64,000 nucleotides of DNA, taken from positions 434,001 to 498,000 of the forward strand of contig CAJNOP010000013.1 in the NCBI GenBank assembly GCA_905250075.1. The letters run 5' to 3'. This document shows positions 54,406-64,000 of this stretch, piece by piece. The notes beneath the pieces were generated by a model. It made no database searches. It was not told the origin of the DNA and saw only the letters and a list, made by a program, of their open reading frames with translations. How positions within the stretch are numbered: the stretch's first letter is position 1; each line of letters starts with the position of its first letter. Made by a program: the position numbers and the translations under genes. Origin of the DNA: Rotaria sp. Silwood1 (Eukaryota; Rotifera; Eurotatoria; Philodinida; Philodinidae).

Positions 54406-55077
54406 TTTGATTGTTTTACATACCGATACAAATTGACTAGAGAATAATTCTATGCTACATTTAGGCGTCATACATGATGATGAATTCAATATCAACTGTA
54501 CGATGCATACGTATTTTCAAATGTTTAAATAATTACTGTGATTTTTGTTACGAAGATATTTATGAGAGGAACAATAGTCTATTGATTAGTCTCTATATTG
54601 CAACATCTACTCGAGAACATGATTCAAATATATGTATTATGTACACGTATAATAGCCATTATTATCGCTTGTACTTTGAGTACTTTTCTATTCTTCTACA
54701 ACAGTTCATTTCTACTTAGAAGTTATTTTGGGTGACACAGCCTATCAAAAAAACTTTTAGAACATATATATCTCTCTTCTTAGTGGAATAAGAACAAGAC
54801 GTTGATGACGTAAGTATACTGTTCATTTTTTTCTCGTCACCTTTGAACGTTGGCCTGTAATTTTCTTGCAAGTAAAAAAAAAAGTTCATAACACAATAGA
54901 TCTATACATATAAAAAGAACAGTATATGTCTGGTAAGAATAAAGGAAGAAAAAAAAAGAGAACGAAAAGCTGTTACGTTTTTCTCATCTTTCATCGTCAG
55001 TATGACAAAAAAAAGAAAAAGCTAGTCTTAAACTCGCCTGACCTCACATATTCATTGGCATATACCTACAAAGAAAA
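54406..55077. other. upstream region of the secreted-protein gene
   Basis: AT-rich and without a supported gene. It should include the promoter of the gene starting at 55078; no element is recognisable. Confidence 0.35.
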
Positions 55078-55655
55078 ATGATCTATCGTAGATGTTTGCT
55101 GCTTTTTATTGTTGTATTTTTTGAAACCATAAGTGCATTACCTCAATATATTTATCGTCATCAAACAAATTCGCCGAAGAATAATGATCCTGCCTATCAA
55201 CGACTGTCAGTTGGATCAAACGCTCTAAGTGGTTCTATTTCAGGTACCTACAATTATGGTGAGTATAAGTGTGATTGAATGATAATTCTTTTATTCGTTT
55301 ATATACAGGGGCTGGAGTTGGTCCACGCTATGACTCATTTATACCAATTCAAAATCGTCCTAATGGAGGTGGTATTTTGCCAATAAGTTATAATGCTGGC
55401 TCTAATATAAATAAAGACCTTATAAATCCAAATATACAGCAACAACAGCATAAAAATTATTTGTACAATAATAATAACGCTTGGCAACGACTAAATACGA
55501 AGAATTATTATAATCAACCTTCCAATCGTTATCCACACGGCAGTCAAGGATGGTATGCAACTGGTGGTAACTTTTTGTACAATAATGCACAATCTATAGC
55601 TGCGCATCCTTATCTTTTGATGCTAAGTATTTTGATTTTAGTTATTTGTGAATAA
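55078..55655 (+). CDS. small secreted or surface protein, Asn/Gly/Tyr-rich
   Basis: Two exons, 55078-55258 and 55309-55655, join across a 50-bp intron to give 175 aa. Residues 1-20 form a clear signal peptide (MIYRRCLLLFIVVFFETISA) with likely cleavage after SALP or nearby. The mature part is rich in Asn, Gly, Tyr and Gln, low in Cys, and probably unstructured. The protein ends with a hydrophobic stretch (AHPYLLMLSILILVICE), which may be a GPI-attachment signal or a C-terminal membrane segment. I do not recognise a family. Overlapping AATAAA hexamers at 55727-55737 follow, and the esterase gene begins 265 bp downstream on the same strand. Confidence 0.7.
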
Positions 55656-55726
55656 CGAAATAGATTGAATGATGTTTGATCAATTTATCTGTTTTATTAT
55701 ATTTAACTGTATACGAATTTTTGTTA

Positions 55727-55737
55727 AATAAAATAAA
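55727..55737 (+). terminator. overlapping poly(A) signals
   Basis: Two overlapping AATAAA hexamers 72-82 bases after the stop codon at 55655. Confidence 0.6.
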
Positions 55738-55875
55738 TCATACGTTTATTAGAAATAAGATTAAGATATTTTATTAAGTATTTACAAAATTTTTTTTCAT
55801 TTCACAAAATTTTGTGATTATAAATTCTATTATGTTTGTGTGTGTTGCAATAACAACATAATGACTCAGAAAATT

Positions 55876-55893
55876 GTGCAATTTTTTTTCTAG
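55876..55893 (+). promoter_or_regulatory. probable trans-splice acceptor
   Basis: The tract gtgcaattttttttctag has a strong polypyrimidine run and AG, 27 bases before the start codon of the intronless esterase. The poly(A) signals of the preceding gene lie about 150 bases upstream. That fits a spliced-leader acceptor of a downstream cistron. Confidence 0.45.
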
Positions 55894-55906
55894 TCAACAA
55901 TAACGA

Positions 55907-55921
55907 ATGAAAATTACATAA
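55907..55921 (+). promoter_or_regulatory. four-codon upstream ORF overlapping the esterase start
   Basis: ATG AAA ATT ACA TAA ends in TAATG, so its stop codon shares the A with the ATG at 55921-55923. If the mRNA begins at the acceptor at 55893, this is its first ATG. It could lower or re-initiate translation of the esterase; this is inference. Confidence 0.35.
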
Positions 55922-56850
55922 TGAATGCAAGAATGTCATCGATGGATTGGTTAGATTATTTTACACCAGTGAATTTTGCATCAACAAAACTAATTGACGA
56001 TAATGAACCTTATGGAAATTGTCGTCTATTACGAGATGATTGTAATGATGAACAACTTAACAAAGCAAAATGGGCATGGACTATAAGTCAACAAACAACG
56101 AAAAAATATTGTAGTGAATTGGGTCGTACATTTCAAGTTGATATACCTAATCAACGTTTCTTTGTCGTACATGAACCATTTATAAATAACGCGAGACCAA
56201 AATCTATGCCTTTGCTGATTTTTTATCATGGTCTAAATTCATGCGCTTGGTATTGTGCACTTGTTCGAACTGGATGGTTACAATTATCTGCTAAATACAA
56301 CTTTTTAGTCGTTTTTGGTCAAGGACAAGGTACTTTTTATGAATGTGGACCTCAACGTAATCAATATGGTCATCTTGGTTTTGGTGATTTATATTGGGAA
56401 ATAGAACAACCTAAAGATGATTTTGATTACTTTGACTGTCTATTAAATTATATAAAGAATAAATATGAAGATCTATTGGATACAGATCGCATCTATTTTA
56501 TGGGCTATTCTAATGGAGCTTTGTTTAGTTCAAATGTTGCTGTGCATTATGGTGGACAAACATTTGCTGCTCTTTGTAACCATTGTGGTGGTTTTGGTGG
56601 TCAGTATAATGAAGAAAAAATGTTACAACCTAGAGATATTATTGCTCCATTACCAATTTATATTCTAACCGGTACTGATGATGCTTACAAGGAAAGTTGT
56701 CTAAAAGCAAAGAATTTGTTCGAAATGGCACATTGTTCAGTAACTATCAATGTATTGGAAAATAAAGGACATTCTTATTATATTGACAAGGAAGAATTCA
56801 TTTGGACTCAATTTTTTCTTAAGTATCAATGTTCGAAACTACACGATTAA
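55921..56850 (+). CDS. alpha/beta-hydrolase, PHB-depolymerase/feruloyl-esterase-like
   Basis: A single uninterrupted 309-aa frame. It resembles the secreted bacterial and fungal esterase group related to polyhydroxybutyrate depolymerase and feruloyl esterase (LpqC-like). Visible are the oxyanion-hole motif FYHGLNS near residue 103, the nucleophile elbow GYSNGA with Ser-197, an acid in TGTDD (253-254) and His-284 in NKGHSYY, all in the expected order. There are many cysteines (for example CGPQR, CNHCGG), suggesting disulfides. Yet the N terminus MNARMSSMDWLDYF has no signal peptide, so either the protein is cytosolic or a signal exon lies upstream. All confident neighbouring genes have introns; this one has none, which together with the family's distribution suggests horizontal acquisition. 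Its AT-rich codon use matches the neighbours. The substrate is unknown. Confidence 0.85.
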   Translation: MNARMSSMDWLDYFTPVNFASTKLIDDNEPYGNCRLLRDDCNDEQLNKAKWAWTISQQTTKKYCSELGRTFQVDIPNQRFFVVHEPFINNARPKSMPLLIFYHGLNSCAWYCALVRTGWLQLSAKYNFLVVFGQGQGTFYECGPQRNQYGHLGFGDLYWEIEQPKDDFDYFDCLLNYIKNKYEDLLDTDRIYFMGYSNGALFSSNVAVHYGGQTFAALCNHCGGFGGQYNEEKMLQPRDIIAPLPIYILTGTDDAYKESCLKAKNLFEMAHCSVTINVLENKGHSYYIDKEEFIWTQFFLKYQCSKLHD

Positions 56851-59800
56851 TTTAATATATATTATCATTATAAAAGAATCACATTTTGTGCTGAGTAATA
56901 TCAGTGAATCATAAATGATTAAATAAATTTTCTTATTAGATTAAAATTCTCAATGAAGTTAGCTATATTCAAAAAGCGAAAAGCGTCGAAATACCGATAG
57001 AAAAAAGATAACTATAAAATAAACTATCTTTAATTTCTCATGCTGTCTGATTAAAGTTTAGGATCTTTATGCAGCCTTTACTCAGAGCAATCGGAATAGA
57101 TCTACATCCATGTTAAATTAATTTATTATTCTTGCAGATCAACATCAATTTACATTTATAGATAGTAGAAACGGCTAGAATAGAAGTCGATTTTAATATG
57201 GAAATAAAATATCGGATCCATAATAAATGAAAATTGTCATAATAAACAATATTAGAGCATTAGGATTACCCATTTACCTAATTGAAAAAATTTCTTATGA
57301 CAAAAATTATTAAAAATGATTAGAATTTTGAAATATGGATTAGATAGTCAATATCAAATGATGATCTGTTGGCTGATGGAACGAATACGTTTAACTTTTT
57401 TAGTGTCCATTTCTAAATGCACTGTGTGGAGATTTTTTATGGTCAAGTCTTTGATCAGAGTTTATACATTTTCAAGATTAATTAGACCTTTCTAATATTT
57501 GTACGAAACACTAATAGACAACATTCTCTGCTGATTCATTATGATAGAAGATTGTAATTAGTATAGTATTCATCACATAGATAATGTTAGTTAATAATGC
57601 TAACAAAATACGGAAAATAAAAATGGTCAAGACAAAATATGATATAATCCATGTTTCCAATATTAAGTACCTTAAGCGAAAGGAAAGTATTTAAAGTACT
57701 AGCCATTTTGAAAAAGTACAGTGTTTTGCATTGAACTGCAAAAACAGTAAAGTCCCTTCATGATATTTGCCAAAGAAGAAAAAGCAGCTCCTTTATTTGT
57801 TGCGCCATTATTGGAATGTTTTTCGTCTTACTTTTGTCTATATATATTTTAATTCAATATCTAGCAGTGAATCATTCCCTCTTTTAGTGCTATCAAATTG
57901 ATTAGTGAAATTTCTCTTTTTCTGATTTTAAAATTTCAATATTGTTTCTTATGTATTCTTTCTTCATTACTTCGTTTGGGACGTATTAAGTGAGAAATCT
58001 CAATCGAATCGATCTCACCACCTTGCGATGAATGTATTAACAAGCACGAACAAGAGCAATAGTAGTTACTTTCATTTTATTCCTTTTTTATTTTTTTATA
58101 CACATATAAGAGTTAAAAATTAATTTAGAGAAGTATTTCTTAAACCTAGACAGATGAATATGTGTACTCTATTTTACCACATATGTTTTTATCATAGGAA
58201 CATATTTCTCATCACAAAATGCGAATAGTGATAACTATGTCTTTACTTTTTATTGACCAATCTTTTGCTATGATACTTTAAGATATTTTGCTTCAGGTCT
58301 TAATCGGAAATTCTGGACATTATGTTGTTGTCAACGTTGCCTAGCTCTTCTGTGAAGAAGAAATCTTTTTCATTAACTCGATCATAACAAGACGTTAGCT
58401 TGTGTATCTATGGATGTGTTACAGAAATCATGCAAGGAATCATCTACATCAACTACAATAGATAATATTTGGTTCATTTCTGACGACCTAGATCATAATT
58501 TGTCTGTTTTAACACGAATACGAATGGTAGTTACGGCAGAAAGAAAACAAAGTATACACGGTACATACAATCAGACACGCTTATGAAAAATATGAGAAAA
58601 GAAAAACTCTAAGATGCATAATATATTATTTCTGTATTATGGTAGAACTGTCAGCAATTTGTTCTATTTTGATATCATGTTTGCTACTTTTCGATCATGT
58701 CAAGTTTTCGAAATTTTCAATTTCAATAGGACATATATTAACTTAATTTTCTATATAAAAATCTAGAGCTTTATTTGCACTTTCCAATGCTGTACTCTTT
58801 TTTTTTAAATAAGGCTAAACAATTAATCAAAACATAGTTTCATAAAGATCAACAATTTAGTCTGGACCACTCGCTATTTTGATAATGACACAGTTAGATA
58901 GATAAAAATAAGTAGAGAAGGAAAAGCTTGACAAAATGTTAAATAGATGCTTAATGTCTAGTGCAGAGCTAAATAATCGTAGACATTTTTTGAATAACTA
59001 TAAAACACCAAGCACTAAACAGTTTATGGGTTTTCAATAGTGTTCAAAATGTATTTCCAGTTTTAACATAATGTTTAGAAAGGTTTGCTATAATTTCAAG
59101 TTTTGAAAAATGATAACGTCTGGTCCGTAGTAAAATCTCGGTACGTTTTGATTGAAAATAATTTGTGATCTTAGTTTTGTGATACTTCACAGACCAGATG
59201 GTAGTCTTTCTAATCACAATATTACACTCTGAAATTCATAGTTTAACTAAGTCAAGAAGTGTTCCTCTGGAAAACTGAGTATGTGTCCAACACGAGAAGT
59301 AAGAAAACTCTTTATAGACTATGTAAAAACATAGAACTATGTCGACTAGGCATATTGCTGAAAAATCCGAACTGTAACTCTTGTTTCTTAGTTGGGTAAT
59401 TATGCTTTTAGACATATAGTCTATAGATAAATAGGTTGTTAGACAAATAGTTAGTCAATAAGTAGTCACATAGGTAAATATATAGACGGTTAAACAATCG
59501 ATTGGTATGAAGGTAGGCAGATCGTTACATGTGCTTGTAATTAATTTAACGAGTAAAGAGATATATAAGAATATCTTCATATTAGTTAATGATATTATAT
59601 GAATTGCTTAGTCAGCCCAAAATGTCCTAGAAATAGAAAAAGAAATAATGGGGCGTGTAAACTCATGAAAAATCTACATATTTCTCGATACAAATTAGAG
59701 TTTCCATTGATGATTCAAAAATTCTTACAAGTAGATGCGAAAAAGACCAAATATTTGTAACAGATTGCTCCTCAAAAGTATTAGGTTAAGTGACAGATGT

Positions 59801-60790
59801 TCATTTTTATGCCACATTTTTCTGCATGCCTGGAGATGGCAATTGAGAGCCACGATTAGCATCCAAAACGATCGAAAATGTTTAAGCTTTTTCATACATT
59901 TTTTTCATTGTTTTCGTCTGCTTGAGCATTCAGTTATAACAGCCGCTAACATACTTCTCATTTCATGTTCGATAAAATTATCTTTTTCATTACCAAGACT
60001 TAAATATGTTTATTTATAAAATGCATAAAGTCAGTATATTCTTTTTATGGTTTTTTGATGAAAAATTTCCATTTATGATTTTATATGAAGCATTTCGTCC
60101 TTTGACTCTATTCTACTTTCAATTGAGTTAAATAAAGAAAGACAATAGTGACTAAATGAATTGCAGATTGAATATTTGAAATAGATCAATTCAGTTATAA
60201 TGCATTAGACACATTTCATATTCGATCAAGAGTGAAGGAGAAAATGACAGTCATAATTTAATATTTTAATGTGAAAAAAAAATGTATTGGTTGAAGAATA
60301 CTGATAATCAGTTAGAAATAAGGCTTCTTACTTCACAATAGCCCTCATTTTATACAGAGGCTTTGATTGACAATGAAAAATTTATATCAATAGTTTGTGT
60401 TTAAATATGATCTTGGCAGATTTGTTCCAAGGTGTGAGTTTCAATGTGAAAGAAATCCTCACACCCATACCGTTTTAAATATAATGACTACTTGAAAACT
60501 ATAACTTCAAAGTACTCTAGTTAGATGAGCTTAAATTTCCCTGAAATCAGTTGGATACATTATTTCCAGTATGTAAGATTGTATTATTATTGAACTATTA
60601 TAAATAACAATTTTTTTAGATTTCATCTGTTTATATGTACAAGATTAGTCAAGTAAACAAGAAAAGAAGCAAAAAGCAACTCTTATTATACAAAACAAAT
60701 GATTCGACAGTTTATGAATATTTCAAAAAAACACTTAGCAAACCAAAGTGATCATCATATTACTGTGTACTATTGCATTTAATGTATGAT
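56851..60790. other. 3.9 kb intergenic region
   Basis: AATAAA at 56922-56927 ends the esterase gene. Otherwise no gene is supported. About 59410-59530 is a degenerate A/T/G-rich near-repeat (variants of tagacaaatagttagt). Two converging genes flank the region, so it contains both 3' ends. Confidence 0.45.
56922..56927 (+). terminator. poly(A) signal of the esterase gene
   Basis: AATAAA 72 bases after the stop codon at 56850. Confidence 0.6.
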
Positions 60791-63713
60791 TTAAATCGCT
60801 TGTACCCGTGTATAATACAAATTTGAACTTGTAAGTGATGCAAGATCAGATGAAGCAGATTGTCCATATCGTTGTTGTTGTGGATATTGTCTAGTAACTG
60901 GTATTGAATCTATACTATCTGCAAGATAATCATTACTTGTATGACTTTTTGTTGATGGAAACATAACATCATTATGATGAATTAATGGTTGTCGTGGTTT
61001 TATCGAAGATTTTAAAGTATCAGTACAATGTGAATGATCATGAAGATTATTTTGTCGACGATGGTGAGAAAAACAAAAAATTAAGAAAAGAATAAAACCA
61101 AGAATAAACAAAGGAATGACAATGGCGTAGAGTAAAATTTTATAATTATTGGTTGATGTTATTTTGCCTGAAATAAAAAGAAATTTTTTTATGGAATGGA
61201 TATATATTACAATTTCTAATAATTTATTAATATTTCTATCTAGCAGATAGAGACTGTTTTTTTTTCTGAATCTATATCAATATTACATTCAGCTATGCAT
61301 CATACAAAACAATTGATCTGTAGTTCGACTTAATACCTGATCATAAACGAAATACCATTGTGATTTAATCATGTATTTGTTACTTTATTTATCTTTTCAA
61401 TAGTTTATATAAGTTCTATCTTAAGCTATTATGCTATTCTGAGAAATGTCTCAAAGGTTATTTCAGATAAGGAATGAATTTGTGCTCTTTCAGGACATTT
61501 GCTTAAAATTTGCCGAGCCTTGTGACTATTAACGTATAAATAAATCTTAATAAGTTCTGTAAATATATAGTAAACTTTATTGTCCGTCAACAGTTCGAAC
61601 GAAATGTACCGTTTTTACAGAATTATTTTCTGTATCTTGCAATATATTCGATCAAACTTAGTAGCAAGTCTTAAATGAATTTCATTTGAGATTTTCTTCT
61701 TCAAAAGTCATAAATCTCAGAAAAAATTCGAAGCAGACATTCTGAAATTTTTATACGCGAAAAGTAGTCAAATATTTTCTTTAGGACATTTTGCTCTACT
61801 TCTTTTTTGAAATCTTCTCGTCAAAGAAAAAAACTCTGTTCTGTAACATGCACTTTTGTTTTACCTTTACGCTGGTCGATAATATTAATAAAAGCTGTTT
61901 TATAATTAGTAGCTTTATCATTTTGAATTAAACAAGTATATTGTCCACTTTCTTGTATATTAATTTGTGGAAAAATCAATGGTTTTGAAAGAATATTATT
62001 TGAATATTGTTGTTGTGGATATTGTTCAATAGGTTCATATTGTTCAGAGCCAAATACAATGGAATCAGGTCGAAATAATTGTTGATTATCAATTTTTTTT
62101 AACCATTGAATTTTTGTCGTTGGATCATTAGTTTGAACACGACAATTAAGTATTGCTGCTTTACCTATTTCAACACTCAAATTTTGAGGATCATAACCAA
62201 AAAATTGTAATGTTTCTAACAAAATAATTTTATAAATATTATTTAACAATAATTTTTTTTTTCCTCAATACCTGTAACTATAAGAATATATGTAGCATTG
62301 ATCGTACCAAATGAATTAAATACTTCACATGTATAATTTCCAGTATCGGATTGACGTAAATCTTTAATATTTAGTATTTGAGTTCTATGAAAATAGAATA
62401 AATAATGACTAATATAAACAAATATATGAGTAAATTGCTACTTTTTGATACAATTGAGATTTTTCACACAAAATTTCAGCTCATTAGCTCATACTGTCGC
62501 TGAGCAATAAGAGATACATTATAGAAAACATAATTTTTTGTTGGGTGCAGAATTGTCCATCGCGGCGCTGCCGCTGCCGCGATAGCGGTGGCGGCGCGGC
62601 AGCGGCAGGTTTTTTAACAAATCACCGCGGCAGCGGCGCGGTAGCGGCAGATTTTTTAAAAAATCATCGCGGCAGCGGCGCGGTAGCGGCAGGTTTTTTA
62701 AAAAACCATCGCGGCAGCGGCGCGGCAACATTTTTTTATAAACCGTCGCGGCGCGGCAGCTTTTTTTTCTAAGGCCGCGGCGCGGCAGCGGCAGATTTTC
62801 AGCCGCGATGGACATCTCTGGTTGGGTGACATGTGCAACGCAAAGGATGGAATTAATCTATTTTGTACAGACTTTTTACCTTTTCATATCGAGTTGAAAA
62901 CTGACTGGAACCTTTCCAATAAATAAAGAAAGAAAGTTTTGCCGTTTAACACAGACGTAGAGTATAATAAAATATACTGCTCAAAAATTGTTCACGTCTA
63001 CTTTCAATTTTCCATACTCATCATACAAAAAAGTTACACTTCACTCATATATAAATAACTTACTGAGTTATGCCATATTCATCTTCAGATAATATTTTAC
63101 CATTTTTTTTCCATCGTATTTCTGGTGATGGTTTACCAGATGCCAAACATTTTAATTGAACTGTTGTACCTTCTGGTTGAATAACCTTAGTCGATTCAAT
63201 GTGACTTCTACCATCTCGTGCAAGAAATTTCGGTGCTTCTAAAATGTAAATACATGATCTAAATTCATTCAAAATCTGTGAAACATACCACCGTTAAATG
63301 AATTAACATCCCAAACCATTATATTTTGTTGTTCACTACTAATAATACTATTCGGTGATGTTTCATTTGCTAAAATAATCTTTTGTTTGAATTGAGAAAC
63401 AAAAAACACACTGTATGCGAATACGTACATTTTACAATAATTTGAAATTGTGCTTGTACATTACCAAATCCATTTACAACATTGCATTTATATAAACCAG
63501 CATCACTTATATGTGCATGATGAATTTTTAACACGAATCGTCTAATCAATAAATTTGATGTTGACCAGATTGGATCCAAATCTTCATTATTTTTTGACCA
63601 TTGAACAGATAAATCAGGTGTTATAGCAACTGGACAGCGCAATTCCATTGGTTCATTTTCATTGATCTCCAGTGTTATTAGATTTGGTGTTTGCTTTAAA
63701 AGAACTGGTGGAT
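60791..63713 (-). CDS. FGFRL1: FGF receptor-like 1 type immunoglobulin receptor, 3' part
   Basis: FGFRL1 is a cell-surface FGF-receptor relative with three Ig domains and no kinase. Seven exons are seen: 63713-63430, 63369-63289, 63238-63064, 62384-62272, 62215-61865 and 61167-60791, with at least one more upstream outside the readable region. Ig1 shows MELRCPVA, VQWSKNNEDL and DAGLYKCNVVNGFG. Ig2 shows FLARDGRSH, VQLKCLASGKPSPEIRWKKNG and DTGNYTCEVFNSFGTINATY. Ig3 shows AILNCRVQTND, IQWLKKID and ESGQYTCLI. The NGFG, CLASGKP.P.I.W.K, GTINATY and IQWLK signatures match FGFRL1 more closely than kinase FGFRs. A membrane segment (LLYAIVIPLFILGFILFLIF) precedes a tail of about 90 residues that begins SHHRRQNNLHDHSH and ends YYTRVQAI. 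No kinase follows, since the stop lies at 60791-60793. The signal peptide and start are not in the window or not recognised. Confidence 0.85.
62548..62820. mobile_element. hAT-like miniature element with GC-rich tandem repeats
   Basis: The ends CAGAATTGTCCATCGCGGC (left) and CAGAGATGTCCATCGCGGC (right, read inward) match in 17 of 19 positions. The 8-bp direct repeat GTTGGGTG stands immediately outside both (62540-62547 and 62821-62828). Eight-bp duplications and CAG(A/G)-type ends are the mark of the hAT superfamily. Inside are about five imperfect copies of a unit near 42 bp, alternating a GCGGCAGCGGCGCGGTAGCG-type block with TTTTTTAAAAAA. The GC content is wildly above its AT-rich surroundings. 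It sits in an intron of the FGFRL1-like gene. Open frames on both strands are by-products of the 42-bp period. Confidence 0.8.
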
Positions 63714-64000
63714 CTAAAAATGTATATGAACAAAATCAGTCGTTAGCGACGTGACAGAGCACGAAAAAAACTACTCGTCTAAGAAAATTGGAAATTCAAA
63801 ACCAATTCTAAATTGTACAAACTCTACTTCAGAATCACTCGAGGATGGTAAGGCGCAAGTCAACTAACGTAAGTTGAATCAGTGAAGATGAATCATCGAC
63901 AACTATTGTTCGCTAAAATGGATTTGAACCAAAAAATTGTGTTTTCTATGTTCTTTAAATGAAATGATCCTGTTCTTATATATAATCTCAATTTGACACA
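63714..64000. other. upstream intron or flank of the FGFRL1-like gene
   Basis: No exon encoding the missing signal peptide or start is recognisable before the window ends. It is presumably intron sequence. Confidence 0.4.

Noticed and set aside
59410..59530. Possible tandem repeat or CRISPR-like spacing
   Set aside because: The units are irregular in length and sequence, and the window is eukaryotic; it is a degenerate low-complexity stretch.
62519..62815. Open frames on both strands through the GC-rich array, with a 14-residue repeat
   Set aside because: The 42-bp repeat period is divisible by three, so frames stay open by chance; the array lies inside a transposon-like element within an intron.

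Overview
The window is animal nuclear DNA, strongly AT-rich by eye, with compact genes split by many short introns (about 50-75 bp, GT...AG) and a few long introns or spacers filled with decayed transposable elements. The best guess is a bdelloid rotifer of the Rotaria/Adineta type. This rests on the compact gene style, on a decayed copy (24.7-26.1 kb) of the TPR plus ADP-ribosyltransferase family I know from bdelloid genomes, on probable trans-splice acceptors just upstream of several start codons, and on an intronless esterase that looks horizontally acquired. The species assignment is inference.

Layout, left to right. 0-3.3 kb: no gene, two adjacent hairpin elements. 3.7-4.6 kb (-): RAB7 GTPase, six exons. 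6.3-15.9 kb (+): thymine-DNA glycosylase, 14 exons whose lengths sum to an intact 944-codon frame. 16.3-21.6 kb (+): an unrecognised proline-rich/coiled-coil protein with a 3.8 kb intron holding two repeat elements. 22.4-24.5 kb: a 2 kb near-perfect palindrome with a second hairpin element nested near its centre. 24.7-26.1 kb (-): the broken ART/TPR gene. 27.2-27.7 kb (+): a small protein with an acylation-type N terminus. 29.9-30.9 kb: a degenerate hairpin. 31.8-32.4 kb (+): a small tail-anchored membrane protein. 35.5-44.7 kb (+): an MRL-family adaptor (lamellipodin/RIAM/MIG-10), 11 exons, 919 aa. 47.1-48.0 kb: a Tc1/mariner-like element with TA target duplication. 50.0-53.9 kb (+): chondroitin sulfate synthase, 5 exons, 959 aa. 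55.1-55.7 kb (+): a small secreted protein. 55.9-56.9 kb (+): a single-exon alpha/beta-hydrolase. 56.9-60.8 kb: no gene seen. 60.8-63.7 kb (-): the 3' part of an FGFRL1-like immunoglobulin receptor, with a GC-rich hAT-like miniature element in one intron.

The genes do not form one pathway. RAB7 (late endosome), the MRL protein (Ras/Rap signals to actin), chondroitin synthase (Golgi glycosaminoglycan assembly) and FGFRL1 (cell-surface FGF/heparin-binding type receptor) are ordinary metazoan functions. Two same-strand pairs (15934/16296 and 55655/55921) are spaced by only about 360 and 265 bp, with a poly(A) signal then a splice acceptor between them, as expected for trans-spliced tandem genes.

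The most distinctive non-gene signals are the hAT-like element with internal GC-rich 42-bp repeats at 62548-62820, the 2 kb palindrome at 22447-24470, and the 2 kb element with repeated 15-bp motifs at 17508-19519. I found no clear evidence for an entirely new biological system.
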